Shown here: piece by piece, positions 6,840 to 16,981 of the stretch
How positions within the stretch are numbered: position 1 is the first letter of the stretch
How the letters are laid out: each line of letters opens with the position of its first letter
DNA from: CAVOHU01 sp963817885
GTDB lineage: Bacteria > Acidobacteriota > Vicinamibacteria > Vicinamibacterales > JAKQTR01
Direction: 5' to 3'
Length of the DNA stretch: 64,000 bases
NCBI GenBank assembly: GCA_963817885.1
Contig: CAWFQE010000013.1
Coordinates: forward strand, 1-64,000
Position numbers and translations under genes: made by a program
Notes under the pieces: model-generated
Database searches by the model: none
The model's input: only the letters and a program-made list of their open reading frames with translations
Told to the model about the DNA's origin: nothing

Positions 6840-7084
6840 AACCATCCCGCACGCTCTCGGGGTCCCCCCCTAATTTCCTAACGTTTTCGCGTCTTCCTGC
6901 CTCCCAAAGGCCTGAGGAGAGAAACGCGGGTGACGGCCCGGGTGACATTGCGCGAAATCTGGCGGAAAACGGTTCCCTTCCGAAAAGTGCGGCGCCGCAG
7001 GATGTCACTCGAAGATGTCACCTGAGGAAGTGACCCGCCGAAGCCGGTTGCGCAGCGCCGACGGCAAGGGTCGAGCGCTCGCGC

Positions 7085-7243
7085 GTCTGCCCGGAACCCA
7101 CGGTCATCAGCTACCTGACCGCGGAACCACGCCGTGACCTCTTCGAGACAGCACACCAGCAGGTCAACCGCGAGTGGCGGGCGCGAGTGTCAAGGTTCGA
7201 CGTCATCCCGTCGCAGGCTGTTCTGGAGGAAGGCTCGCGCGGA
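7085..7243 (+). pseudogene. N-terminal relic of a PIN-domain (VapC-like) protein
   Basis: The frame reads TVISYLTAEPRRDLFETAHQ, then REWRARVSRFDVIPSQAVLE and EGSRG. This corresponds to the start of a PIN-domain family (E-T-T-V-I-SYLTARPSRD...SQAVL-EASRG). There is no start codon in a suitable position, and similarity ends before the later acidic active-site residues. The open frame continues to TAA 7304-7306, overlapping the antisense 3' end of the VWFA gene. A non-functional fragment. Confidence 0.5.
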
Positions 7244-7275
7244 GTGCTGCCGACCGACCCGTACTTCGCCCGAGT

Positions 7276-8280
7276 TCACTTGGCCGCTGTTCTCACTCTG
7301 GCGTAATAGCCGGACCGCGCACGTACCGTCCCAGCCCGTCCCTTCAACTGGACTCGAAGCTCATGCCAGCCGTCGTCGCGACGGACACCCGTGGGCTCGT
7401 AGGCGAGCAGATAGCGGGAACGGAACTGCTCCAGCACGGAAACGAACGTGTTCGTCAAGCCGTCGCCCTGTCCGGCCCGGATCAGCTCCCCACCGCTCAA
7501 CTCCACGACGTCCTTGAGGTCCTTGGGCACAAACGATTCGCGACTTCGGATTATCGCCCGACGAAATCGTTCGTCCTCGATGCGCGCTTCCTCCTGTGTG
7601 CTGAGTGCCGGCACAGGAGGAACGGTCACCGCGTAGACGACGGCCTGAGCGCGCCTGACAACCTCCTTGACCCTCCGGGCGTCGCACCAGCTCGCTGTGT
7701 CAAGTCCATCGCTGAACACGAGCACGAGCGAGCGGTCCACGTCGTTCCCCAAGAGTGACAATCCAACAAACAGTCCATCCCACAGGGCAGTTTGTCCGGC
7801 GAGATGGCCGGACGCCGCCAGCAGCGTCTTCCCGAGGACTTCTCGATCTCGGACGTTCCTTGCCTCGAGTGAAAGTCGGTCAGCAAACGTCAAAACCGAT
7901 CCCTCATCCTCGGGTCCAAGACCTTGCCAGAGCGCCTGACTGGCTCTGACGAGTCTCTGCATCTTGGTGCCCCACGCGATGCTGCCGCTCACATCCAGCA
8001 GCAACAGAACCTTCACACGGCCGCCTGTAGTGGTGACCAACTGAACGTGCTGCGGCACGCCGTTGTCGAGCACTTCGAAGTCACTCGCCATAAGGCCCGT
8101 CAGGGCTCGACCGTTCGAGACGGCCATGACATCGATCCGGACGAGATCTGTTTTGGTCTGAAACGTCTGTTGCTGCACCGCGTGGCGCGTCGTCCCGAAG
8201 GAGTCGCCGTCGGCCAAACCACCGGCCAGGATAAAGAACGCCGCTGCGGGTAACCACGCCGATCGTGGCGTTAGCATCAT
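7276..8280 (-). CDS. VWFA-related exported protein (acidobacterial type)
   Basis: This 334-residue protein has an N-terminal signal sequence (WLPAAAFFILAGGLA). The MIDAS signature LLLLDVSGSI (DxSxS) lies near residue 95 and a later FSDGLD motif near 185. It matches the large family of VWFA-related proteins expanded in Acidobacteria, with a beta-rich N-terminal segment (TDLVRIDVMAVSNGRALTGL) before the VWA domain. It probably binds a partner protein in a metal-dependent way outside the cytoplasm. The start MM at 8280/8277 overlaps the stop of the upstream TPR gene (ATGA), so the two form an operon. Confidence 0.8.
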   Translation of the reverse strand: MMLTPRSAWLPAAAFFILAGGLADGDSFGTTRHAVQQQTFQTKTDLVRIDVMAVSNGRALTGLMASDFEVLDNGVPQHVQLVTTTGGRVKVLLLLDVSGSIAWGTKMQRLVRASQALWQGLGPEDEGSVLTFADRLSLEARNVRDREVLGKTLLAASGHLAGQTALWDGLFVGLSLLGNDVDRSLVLVFSDGLDTASWCDARRVKEVVRRAQAVVYAVTVPPVPALSTQEEARIEDERFRRAIIRSRESFVPKDLKDVVELSGGELIRAGQGDGLTNTFVSVLEQFRSRYLLAYEPTGVRRDDGWHELRVQLKGRAGTVRARSGYYARVRTAAK

Positions 8281-9464
8281 GGCCGTACCGCCATTCGCAT
8301 CGACGTGAAGCGTGAGCTCGCCTGCCACCACTGCGCTCGTGTGTAGAGGTACCACGGATCGGGCTCAGCTCGAGACGACATGCTGAGTTCCAACGCAACC
8401 CGCGCCTCCGCCGATCCTTCTTCCCACTCTCCCGCCCCGACCCGCAAGCTTCCAAGTGCAACCCGCGCAACTTCCCAGTGAGAATTTAGCGCAGCGGCCG
8501 ACTTGTAGCACGCCTCGGCCTCGCTTATTTGACGTGCATCCTCGAGGACTCGACCGAGGAACAGGCGGCCAAGATACTCCATCGCGACATTTCCCAACTG
8601 GTGGGCGTCCCGAACGGCGCGATCCAGCTCGCTACGCGCCTCGTCGTTGTGACCCTGTCGGTGGAGTAGCTCGCCAAGCCGAACTCGCGCCTCGACTTGA
8701 CTCGGATCGAGATCTAGGACACGACGAAGCGTGACCTGTTTGGCCGATCTCCCTAGGCTGTACGACCCGACAAGCAGCAAGACCTCGGGGCGATCGCCGA
8801 AATCCACGAGCGCAGCCCGCCGAATCGGCATATGGCCGGTTGACGGATGGAAGGGAGAGACGTAGGAGCCGGCGACGATGTACCAGTTGAGACAGAAATC
8901 GAGGAGCGCCGTGCTGCTCTGTTTGCGGCCTTCCCGGACAACCTCCCTGATCGCCTGCAGCGCCGTTCGCGAGTAGACGTCGAAGTCCGCCAAACTCAAG
9001 AGACCTCGGCTGCCACTGTCCCTGGGGCCCAACAAGACATCTTTCTGCGTGTCAATGTTTCCGGGCGGCCATGGCAGCCGGCGCCATTCCTCCAACTGGC
9101 GCCAGTCCTCAGGCGGCAATGCTACTATCCTAACCGAAAGGCCGAATCGGCGGTTCTTGATCCCCGCCTCCGTGTATAGAAGTGCGAGCGCAGCCAGCGA
9201 CTTCAGGTCCTTGGTCTCTGGCGGAAGTGTGGCCTCGCGCTGCACACGGTCGGCATCCCAGCGCGAGAGCTGTTCGACCGCCTCATCTGCGTCCCCGGCC
9301 CTGTATTGCTGGAAGATGCCCCGAAAGGACAGGCCGGCTTCAGGTGCGGAGCCGGCCTGCCCGGATAGGTTTGGGGCAGGAGTGAGGAGTGCCGCCGTCA
9401 GGACACAGAGAATGGATGTTATGCTCGGCCCACTTCGGTTTCCTGTGTCGCTGGTCCGGCGCAT
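8277..9464 (-). CDS. exported TPR-repeat protein
   Basis: This protein of about 395 residues has a signal peptide-like segment (ITSILCVLTAALLTPAP) near residues 15-32, a central region of unknown fold, and TPR-like helices in the C-terminal third (EARVRLGELLHRQGHNDEAR; ARQISEAEACYKSAAALN). ATG 9464 is chosen because the longer open frame upstream lacks protein-like composition. TPR proteins next to VWFA proteins recur in this phylum; the pair may form a periplasmic or envelope assembly. Substrate and role are unknown. Confidence 0.65.
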   Translation of the reverse strand: MRRTSDTGNRSGPSITSILCVLTAALLTPAPNLSGQAGSAPEAGLSFRGIFQQYRAGDADEAVEQLSRWDADRVQREATLPPETKDLKSLAALALLYTEAGIKNRRFGLSVRIVALPPEDWRQLEEWRRLPWPPGNIDTQKDVLLGPRDSGSRGLLSLADFDVYSRTALQAIREVVREGRKQSSTALLDFCLNWYIVAGSYVSPFHPSTGHMPIRRAALVDFGDRPEVLLLVGSYSLGRSAKQVTLRRVLDLDPSQVEARVRLGELLHRQGHNDEARSELDRAVRDAHQLGNVAMEYLGRLFLGRVLEDARQISEAEACYKSAAALNSHWEVARVALGSLRVGAGEWEEGSAEARVALELSMSSRAEPDPWYLYTRAQWWQASSRFTSMRMAVRP

Positions 9465-9778
9465 CGGGACTGGTCGCCGATTCAAGGCGCCCGAAAGGTG
9501 CTTCGGCACTGCTGAATCCTCCAGTGGTCCGCCACCAGCTCGGGATGTAGCCTCCACGGGCGAGACTACCAGAATCGCCAGCACGTCCAAATGTCTTGTT
9601 TCAACTCCTACTCGGCACCGTACCGCGCTGTCGAGGATTGCCCATCGAACTCCCAGTCCCCGGCCCGTGGTCAGATCGCCAAGGTCAGAATCTCGCCCCT
9701 GGAGCGGACGTTGCCCGTGGTCATGCATGGACCTGACAGACACACTCAAAACTACTCTCTGGACCCTCTCGCAGAGCG
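9465..9778. other. intergenic region without a recognisable gene
   Basis: This stretch separates the TPR/VWFA operon from the recombinase relic and should contain the operon promoter. No convincing coding frame, hairpin or repeat was found. Confidence 0.3.
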
Positions 9779-10351
9779 CTAAGTAAGACCAGCCAGGAGG
9801 TTCTGCGTGGCGGTCTTCGGCGGTCGGCCCGACAGGCGACCACCTGCCAACCGCAACGCCAGCGTCTCGGCGTCGTGCCGGCGTGACTGGACGCGCTTCC
9901 ACAGTGGCTCGTCGATGAGGCGGAGGTGCTCGGCCGGGGTCCGCAGCCATTCCGACTCGGGCCGAGGCTTCTGGTCGACTGCGCCCCACGTGCGCTTGCG
10001 TGACCGAGTCCAGACAATGACGCCGTGACACAGCTCCCGCATGAGGATCGCCCGGATGGTGCCGGGTGCCCAGCCCGCGACGGGCTGCACCTTGGTCGGG
10101 TCCTTTCGCACAAACGGCTTCGGGCGCACCGCCTGTTCGCTGTTCAGTTGCATCGCGATCCGCTTCAGACCCTCACCCGCATCGTAGGGCGCGAAGATCC
10201 GCCGCACGACCGCGGCCTCCGTGGGATTCTCCTCACGCTCGACATGTGACCGGAGCGGATTGCCATCGCGGTCGTATCCGTTGTAGATCGCATGATTGCG
10301 ATCGCCGAAGACGAGCCGCCAACTGGCGGTACGTTCTGGATCTTTCGCCAT
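9779..10351 (-). pseudogene. fragment of a large serine recombinase (Recombinase domain only)
   Basis: The frame carries the DNA-binding Recombinase-domain signature: AAVVRRIFAPYDAGEGLKRI, GWAPGTIRAILMRELCHGVI, VWTRSRKRTWG, then RPESEWLRTPAEHLRLIDE and LWKRVQ. The catalytic N-terminal resolvase domain is absent. The frame stops at NLLAGLT, just where the zinc-ribbon domain should begin. It is a remnant of a site-specific integrase of a phage or mobile island, about 3 kb from tRNA-Glu. Confidence 0.72.
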
Positions 10352-10423
10352 GGGGACGCCAGAAGATGTACGACGCCCGACACGCGCCGATGAGGCAGTC
10401 GAAGCCACACGCTGGCTCCGTTG

Positions 10424-11228
10424 TCACCTTGTCTTCTTCACGATCCGATCTGTGCTGCCAAAATCGCGATAGACGTAGTGTGTGATCTTGCCATTCTCTC
10501 CCCGCACGAAGATCACTCTTGAACTGTCGCCGTCGGCGCCAGACGTCTTGAAACAGAATGTCGTCGCGTCTTCCGGAAGTAACTCCTCCTTTTCTTGCCC
10601 CGTCATCGTCATGAAGAGCTTGTCACCCTCCCGCGCGATGCTCGCAATCAAGGTCGGAGCCCACTCGGTACTGTCCAACGTACGCGTCGTAAAGCGCCGG
10701 ATCGACCTTCGCAACGGCGGGAACGAGCGCGATAGGCGCATCCGCCACAGCCACCTGCAACCACGCTTTGCCTCGACGCATGAGCGTCTCAATCTGCCAC
10801 GTCTGCTGATACGTGATCTGCCCTCCAATGTCGTTGTACTGCTTGGCCCGATAGGCGATGACGGCGGTGTCTCCGTGAATGCGAACCTTGATGTCTTCGA
10901 GAGGCCCGTAGTAGTACTTCACGGCACTCGGCCAGCGTTCGTGCGCCTTGATGTACGACTGCTTGAAGCCGAGGGCGCCTTCGAGCGGTGCGAGACTGTC
11001 GTCCGCCACGTAACGAGCCCACTCCTTGACATCATTACGTGCGCCTGCGTCCAGACGATTCCGGACGGCGGCGATGACTTCTTCCTCAGCGGTCCGGGCG
11101 GCCTCGACCTGCGCCTTGCCCAACGGCCCGCTGGCGGCTTTCGAGTCCTGCGCGACAGCGATCGTCGGAAGGAAGAGCAGAAATGTCGTCGCAAGAGCTC
11201 TGAGGATGTCGGGCGGCGGTGTCGACAT
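10424..11228 (-). CDS. exported NTF2-like (SnoaL/DUF4440) protein with C-terminal DUF3471-like domain, frame broken near 10667
   Basis: ATG 11228 follows a strong ribosome site (GGAGGT) and a signal peptide (FLLFLPTIAVAQ). Residues 45-180 look like an NTF2-like domain (VRNRLDAGARNDVKEWARYV, HGDTAVIAYRAKQ). After DPALYDAYVGQY the written frame runs out at 10623. Removing one base in CGGTAC continues it as EWAPTLIASIAREGDKLFMT and ends at 10424, the expected DUF3471 beta domain. The restored length is about 267 residues. A secreted protein of unknown ligand. Confidence 0.6.
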
Positions 11229-11373
11229 GCAAACCTCCTCGAGATAAAGCCGGGCGCGTGCCTTGATCAGGTGCTCGGCCCGAACCAATATTGAGTCGCG
11301 GCGAGACATTCCTCGCATGTTCGGACTATCGGAAGCAACTGGAGCGGTCTCCGCTCGCCGGCCGCTCGCAGGT

Positions 11374-11390
11374 TAACGGGTCACCCGTTA
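11374..11390. repeat. 17-bp palindrome TAACGGGT-C-ACCCGTTA
   Basis: A perfect 8-bp inverted repeat around a single base lies between the start of the NTF2-like gene (11228) and a truncated histidine-kinase fragment. Its size suits a dimeric repressor site, but no adjacent regulator gene identifies it. Confidence 0.4.
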
Positions 11391-11897
11391 TCAGAGGCCA
11401 CCCGGGTACAGCCGGCGCCCAGCCCGTGACCTCTCCCTCAAAGCTGGCCGCGCCAGCTCCTCCCGTCCCGTTGTTGTTGCGCCCGACAAACGTGAGGCGG
11501 CGTCCACCCCATTCGGCCGGCCCGCCGGGCGCTCGGTCACCGCGTCGCGTGTCACGCTGACGATGGCCGAATCGGCGGCCAGCGACACGCCAGAGGCTGC
11601 CGCCGGATCCGCCAGCGCGTGCGCGATCTCATCGAGGCGACGGGCACGTTCGAGCGCGACGCGGCTGGCCGTACCGTCCAGCCGGGTCTGGACGCGCTGC
11701 CGCGCCCGCGCCGCGTCCTGCTCGATCGTGCGCGACTCCAGCCAAGCCAGCGCCACCGCCGGCGCCACGATGACGACGACAAACAGCGCCGGCCGATGAC
11801 GGGGCGGCTTCAGCCACGCGCGCAGGGACAAGCGCACCCTGGGGACGATCGCCACTCGACTCCGGCCGGGCCGAGGTGTCTGTCGCGACTCTGTCAC
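11391..11897 (-). pseudogene. truncated N terminus of a sensor histidine kinase-like protein
   Basis: The first 110 residues have a basic n-region, one transmembrane helix (LFVVVIVAPAVALAWL) and a helical juxtamembrane region (DAARARQRVQTRLDG, ARRLDEIAHALADPAAA). That resembles the sensor part of acidobacterial histidine kinases. Composition then changes to Arg/Gly-rich text with no domain, and no kinase core follows. It is probably a deletion remnant. The histidine kinase assignment is tentative. Confidence 0.35.
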
Positions 11898-11961
11898 AGG
11901 GTGCGGGCTGCGCGGGACGCGGGTGACCGCCGCCTTGGGCCCCTACTGGCGATGGGAAATA

Positions 11962-12550
11962 TTACCGGGGTCCGGGGGGTAACGGAAGTGACGTTATCAG
12001 CCGCCCTCCCCCTCCGACAGCGAATCCGCGTACCGCTCCGAGCCAGCCGCTCTCGCATTGACGCACCGCCACGACGCCCTCGGCCTTCAGGAACGCCATG
12101 CGTTCGGCCGGTGTGATCGCATTGGGGTTGGGCAGGGCTCTCGGGGCCGGCGGGCGCGCCGGCGCGATCACGACCTGTTCGAGCTTGCGCAGTTCGTCCT
12201 CGGTGCGGCGGGGCACGCCGTTGACGAGCGGTGCCAGGTCGATTGTGACGGGCAGCGAGATGAGGACGACCGCGCCCTTCAGCTTGCCGGTCATCGCGGT
12301 GATGTCCTCCTTCGACTGGATGTCGGCGATCATCGCCGGCGCCGCCTGCCGGCCGTCCGTGCCCGGCGTGTGCGCAAGGGGATAGGCCACCATCGGCGTG
12401 TAGTCGGGCTCCAGCATGTGCAGCGACATGTACTCGTTGTCCCAGGCCGCGCCGTAGTCCAAGTACGGCTCGGCGACGACGTTCACGAGCCCGATGCGTC
12501 CCATCTCCGCAAGCGCCCACGCCTACGCGCGCGTCATGTCCTCCGAGAGC
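11962..12550 (-). pseudogene. internal fragment of an M28-type metallopeptidase (PA-domain region)
   Basis: The reading AWALAEMGRIGLVNVVAEPY, WDNEYMSLHMLEPDYTPMV, AYPLAHTPGTDGRQ and MAFLKAEGVVAVRQCESGWL is typical of the N-terminal PA-like region of exported M28 peptidases. The metal-binding catalytic domain is absent. An in-frame TAG at 12523-12525 replaces what is probably a Tyr codon in SEDMTRA-Y-AWAL. The fragment is fused in frame to the 3' end of the neighbouring relic, so a deletion joined two genes. Confidence 0.5.
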
Positions 12551-13636
12551 CTGAGCCGCACGCCGAGCACGTCGTAGCTTACGACGAAGTCTCGCGGCAC
12601 AGGTGTCTTCAGTCCCGTGGGCGTCAGTCGCATGCCGCTCATCGAGGCCCAGTGACCGTCCAGTCCCTTCAACTCCGTGACGACGCTGGAGGCGCCGGTG
12701 TTGTCCAGGGTGCTTCGCCAGTTGAGTGGCTTCTTGCCCACGGCCCCCGAAGAGAAGTCCTCGAAGAAATGCACGGTGGGATCCGCCACGTTCTTCCGGG
12801 CCGCCTCGGACGGCGTGGCGCCGGCGGCCGTCTCCACCATCGACGGGGATCGGAGGGGCTTGTACGGTTGACCCTTCACCTTGCCGGGATCGAAGAAGTA
12901 GTTGTAGCTGTACTCGACGTTGAGGTTGTTGAGGATGGCCTCGTGCACGCTCCGGCTGACGGGGTTGTTCAACTGCGCCGTCCACGACATGACGATCCAC
13001 TGGGGTGCGTCGGTCTTGCAGCGTTCGGCCAGCCGCGGATCGATGGTGTAGACGGGCAACCTCATCGCCGCGCCTCCGTCGCGCTCGAACACATCGGGAA
13101 GGTTCTCGAGCAACAAGTCAGCGTCGCCCGTCGGGAGCTCGGCGGTTTCCTGGAGGCGACCCCTGTACTTCTCCCGGTTCTTCGCGACGACCGCCGTCCG
13201 CTTCGCGGTTCGTTCATCGACGTCTTTCATCGCAATGTCGATCCGCTTCTGATCGCCCTGCTCCGCCTCGGCGATCCGCCCCTTCTCGGCGCTGCGCCAG
13301 CGGCCGATGGCCACGCCCAAGGCGTCGAGGTATTCCCCTTTGGTGATCGTCACCTACGGGAGTCGATGGTCCTTCGACAGCAGGACGTACTTGCGGTTGC
13401 CGGTCACGGAGTTCCGCCGGAAGAACGTGGGAACCTGTCCCAGTATCGGATGTCGTGAGGTGACATCGACCGTGAGCGTGCTCGACGGGCGCGGGCACAA
13501 CGGTGACCATGACGTCTGGCCAGTTCTGCGGAGCATTCGTGCCAGCTGCACGGGAACCTCGCGCCAGAGACCGTTCGTCCGGATGAGGACGGCCGATGAA
13601 GACCTGGCCACTCATGCCCGGATCTTTCCGGCGCAC
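12551..13636 (-). pseudogene. decayed large protein fragment with a LamG/ConA-like C-terminal segment
   Basis: The main frame ends with FFEDFSSGAVGKKPLNWRST, LKGLDGHWASMSG and LKTPVPRDFVVSYDV, which looks like a jelly-roll ConA/LamG-type domain. It is preceded by a charged helical region. An in-frame TAG (13354-13356) interrupts KDHRLP-Y-VTITKGEYLDA, and one extra base near 13490 separates MVTVVPAP from STLTVDVTSRH. With both repaired the frame extends to about 13636. Function is unknown; multiple lesions suggest a dead or badly sequenced gene. Confidence 0.42.
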
Positions 13637-13828
13637 TTCTGCGGCGCCATGCAGACCCTGCGCTCGGGTGTGTTGGGTACGCGCCGGGAATGTAGCGCGC
13701 GGGCTTCAGCCCGCGGGCCCCGGGGCGATTGTACCCAACTCGAGCGAGCCCCGGGGTTAGAATGGGCGCACCTGCGACGTCCCTACCGCCCGGCTCGGTC
13801 CATCGTCCTAAAGGGTGAGGAGTTCCCG

Positions 13829-16190
13829 ATGACCGGCAAGACGCTCGGACACTACCGGATTCTGGAACAGATCGGCCAGGGGGGCATGGGGGTCGTCTAC
13901 CTGGCCGAGGATGCCTCCCTGCACCGCAAAGTCGCCCTGAAGTTCCTCTCGGCTGAGATGCAGCAGGACGACACGGCCCGCAAACGCTTCATCCGTGAAG
14001 CACGCTCGGCCGCCGCCCTGGATCATCCGTACATCTGCCACATCAACGAGGTCGGAGAATCCGAGGGCCAGGACTTCATCGCGATGGAGTACGTCGAGGG
14101 CCAGTCGCTGAGCGGCCGCCCGCCCCTGCCGCTTGAGGAGGCACTGCGGATCGCGATCGAAGTCGCCGAGGCGCTGGACGCGGCCCACGGCAAGGGGATC
14201 ATCCACCGGGACATCAAGCCCGGCAACATCATGCTGACAGAGACGGGGCACGCCAAGGTCATGGACTTCGGCTTGGCCAAGAAGACCCTGGCGCCCGGCG
14301 GCGTGGACGCCGGGGACGCGACCCTGACGGCGTTGACGGTCGGCGGGGCCGTATCCGGAACACCGGCCTACATGGCGCCGGAGCAGTTGCGGGGGCAGCC
14401 AGCCGATGCGCGGAGCGACTTGTGGGCGTTGGGAGTGACGCTCTACGAGATGGTCGCAGGGACGAGACCGTTCCAGGGACAGGGCGCGTATGGGTTGACC
14501 TCGGCGATCGTGAGTCAGCCGCCGTTGCCCCTGCCGACGGAGGTGCCGGCGGCGCTGCGGGCCGTGATCGCGCGCTGTCTGGAGAAGGAGCCTGGGAAGC
14601 GGTTCCAGACGGCGGGCGAGTTGCGGGAGGCGTTGAGCGCGGTGTCGGCGAGTACGGGGTCGCCGTGGGTGGGCTGGCGCCACTGGATGGCGCACGGCCG
14701 GTGGCGCGCGGTGGCGACGGCGGCGCTGGCGCTCGTCCTGCTGGTCGGCATCCTGGTGGGCGTGGATGCGGGTGGGGTGCGGGGCTGGCTGACTGGACGC
14801 ACGGGCAACCCGGCGAGAACGGTGAAGCTGGCGGTGTTGCCGTTTGCGAACCTGACGGGCGACCCGGAGCAGGAGTACCTGAGCGACGGGCTGACCCAGG
14901 AGATGATCGCGCAACTGGGGCGGTTGCACCCGCAGGGCCTGAGCGTCATCGCGCGGACGTCGGTGATGCAATACAAGAAGAGCGAGAAACCGATCGATCA
15001 GATCGCGCGGGAGCTGGGCGTCGGGTATGTCCTGGAGGGGAGCGCGCGGAAAGATGGGGGAAGGATCCGGATCACGGCGGAGCTCGTCCAGGTGCGGGAC
15101 CAGACGCAGCTGTGGGCGGAGACGTATGACCGGGAGATGAGGGGGATCCTGACGCTGCAAAGCGACGTGGCGCGGAAGGTGGCCGAATCCCTGGCGCTGA
15201 AGCTGCTGCCGGGGGAGCAATCACGGCTGGCCAACGCCCGAACCGTCAACCCGGAAGCCTACGACGCCTACCTCAAGGGTCTCAATCGCTCCTACGGCAT
15301 TACGGCGGCCGATCTCGACGCCTCGCTGAAGTACTTCGAACTGGCCCTGCAGAAGGATCCGAACTACCCGCTCGCCTATGTCGGCGTCTCCATCGTCTGG
15401 GTCTATCGCCAGCAAATGGGAGTCACACCGCCGCACGAGGCCGCGCCGAAGGCCAAGGCGGCGGCGCTGAAGGCGCTCGAACTCGACGACACTCTCGCGG
15501 ACGCGCACTACGCGTTGGGGCTCCTCTACGCCTGGACCGACTGGAACTGGCCGGCGGCCGACGCCGCCTTCAGGCGGGCCATCGACCTCAACCCCAATTT
15601 TCCGGAAGCGCGGGCCTTTTATTCGAACTACTTGCAGATGATGCGGCGACCGGACGAGGCCACACCCCAGATCGAGCGGGCCGTCGCACTGGACCCGTTC
15701 AATCCGCTGTTGCGCAGCCTCCGTGCCACCGACCTGGTCTTCTCACGCCGATACGACGAGGCGATTGCCGTGGCGCGGGACGTGCCTGTCAGCGGGGTCT
15801 CGATGCAGGCGCTCTGGTGGTCTGTACGTCGGCAAGGGGATGCAGAAGGAGGCGTTCGGGGCAGCGAAGGCCTATGTGAAGGTCAACTACGATGACCGTG
15901 CCGTCGAAGACGCCTTCGAGCAGGGCTACGCGCAGGGAGGCTATCGGGAGGGGATGAGGCGAGGGGCTCAGGCACTGGCGGCTCGCTTTCGCGCCTCCTT
16001 CGCGGTTCCCACCGACGTGGCGAACCTGTACGTGGAGGCGGGGGAGAACCGGGAGGCCCTCGACTGGCTGGAGAAGGGTTTCGACGTGCGCGACCCCAAT
16101 TTGCCGTACCTGTGGGTCGCCTTTTACGACCGTCTGCGCTCCGAGCCCCGCTTCCAGGCGCTGATGCGCCGCATGAACCTCCCGCAATAG
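13829..16190 (+). CDS. transmembrane serine/threonine protein kinase with TolB-like and TPR domains, frame broken near 15821
   Basis: ATG 13829 follows GGTGAGGAG. Domains in order: kinase (about 1-275; GQGGMGVVYLAE, Lys in VALKFL, HRDIKPGNIM, DFGLAK, APEQL), a transmembrane helix (AVATAALALVLLVGILVGV, about 295-313), a TolB/FlgO-like domain (LAVLPFANLTGDPEQEYLSD, about 330-460), then TPR helices. The written frame stops at 15895. One base removed near 15821 joins QALWW to LYVGKGMQKEAFGAAKA and carries it to 16190, about 786 residues. Likely a one-component membrane signalling kinase; the stimulus is unknown. Confidence 0.85.
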
Positions 16191-16600
16191 GCTATCGGCC
16201 TCTCTCTCGACGTGTGGGACGCGACTTCAGCCAACGAGTCAGGGTAGCCTCGATCACTCTCCGCTCACCGGTCCTCCCGTGATCGGCCCTTCCGAGATAT
16301 CGTCCCCGGTGGCGGCCGCCACGATCACTCTGAACCCGGATTGCTGAAGCACTGCCGCACCGGCACGTCTGGGAACACGTGATCCACGAGGCCCCTGACG
16401 CTGACGTGGCAAGTGTCGCGTACGCGGATGGGCCGGCGGTCGGCAGATAATGCCCGTCGGTGCCCGGGCGCGGCGATGCTGATGGGGCGCCGCCCGCTCA
16501 CACTGCGCCGCGGGGGCGCGCGACTGTGGGATCACACAGTCCACCGGGAGCACTGGGCGGGTGCTGGAGGTGCCGGCGAGTTCGCAGGTGGTCGAGATCT
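16191..16600. other. intergenic region, no clear gene
   Basis: Between the kinase and the resolvase relic the minus strand carries an open tail reading SGFRVIVAAATGDDISEG up to the stop at 16254. It could be the last residues of a lost protein. Nothing else is supportable here. Confidence 0.25.
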
Positions 16601-16705
16601 ACGTTGTTCCTTCAGCTGGCTACCCTGCAGCAGGCCGGATGCCACCATGTGTTCAAGGACGACGGCCTGCCCGCGGCGACCAGGAAGCGCCCGGCCCGCT
16701 CCGGT
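16601..16705 (+). pseudogene. relic of a Tn3-type resolvase/invertase N-terminal domain
   Basis: The frame reads LQLATLQQAGCHHVFKDDGL then PAATRKRPA. This corresponds to the stretch L-x-x-Q-x-x-A-L-x-x-AGC-x-x-I-F-x-D...-T-x-RP that follows the catalytic Ser in small serine recombinases. The catalytic Ser and everything after RPA are missing or out of frame. A second independent recombinase relic in this region. Confidence 0.5.
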
Positions 16706-16981
16706 GTTCAGCGATCGCCTGGCCCGCACCGAAGACCGGGACCCAATCAGCTCGAAGTGATTCGTAAACTCATGCCCCGGTTGACTATGCGGCTCGTTGG
16801 AGCCCCTGGAGCTGCGCGAGCAATCCACCTGACGTCAACCGAGCGACCGCACATCTGGAGTGACGCTCACGCCGGACACGATCCTTCGCTTCCGCAACTC
16901 AGAGTCCTTCCTCGTCACGCGGACGTGATCGATCAGGAACATTTGTAGAAGACCCGCGGACAAGCCCAGGCGTAGCTGCAC

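Noticed and set aside
12523..13356. Reassignment of TAG to an amino acid (two internal TAGs at Tyr positions)
   Set aside because: TAG ends several intact genes in this window, for example those ending at 28670 and 32827, so amber is an ordinary stop here.
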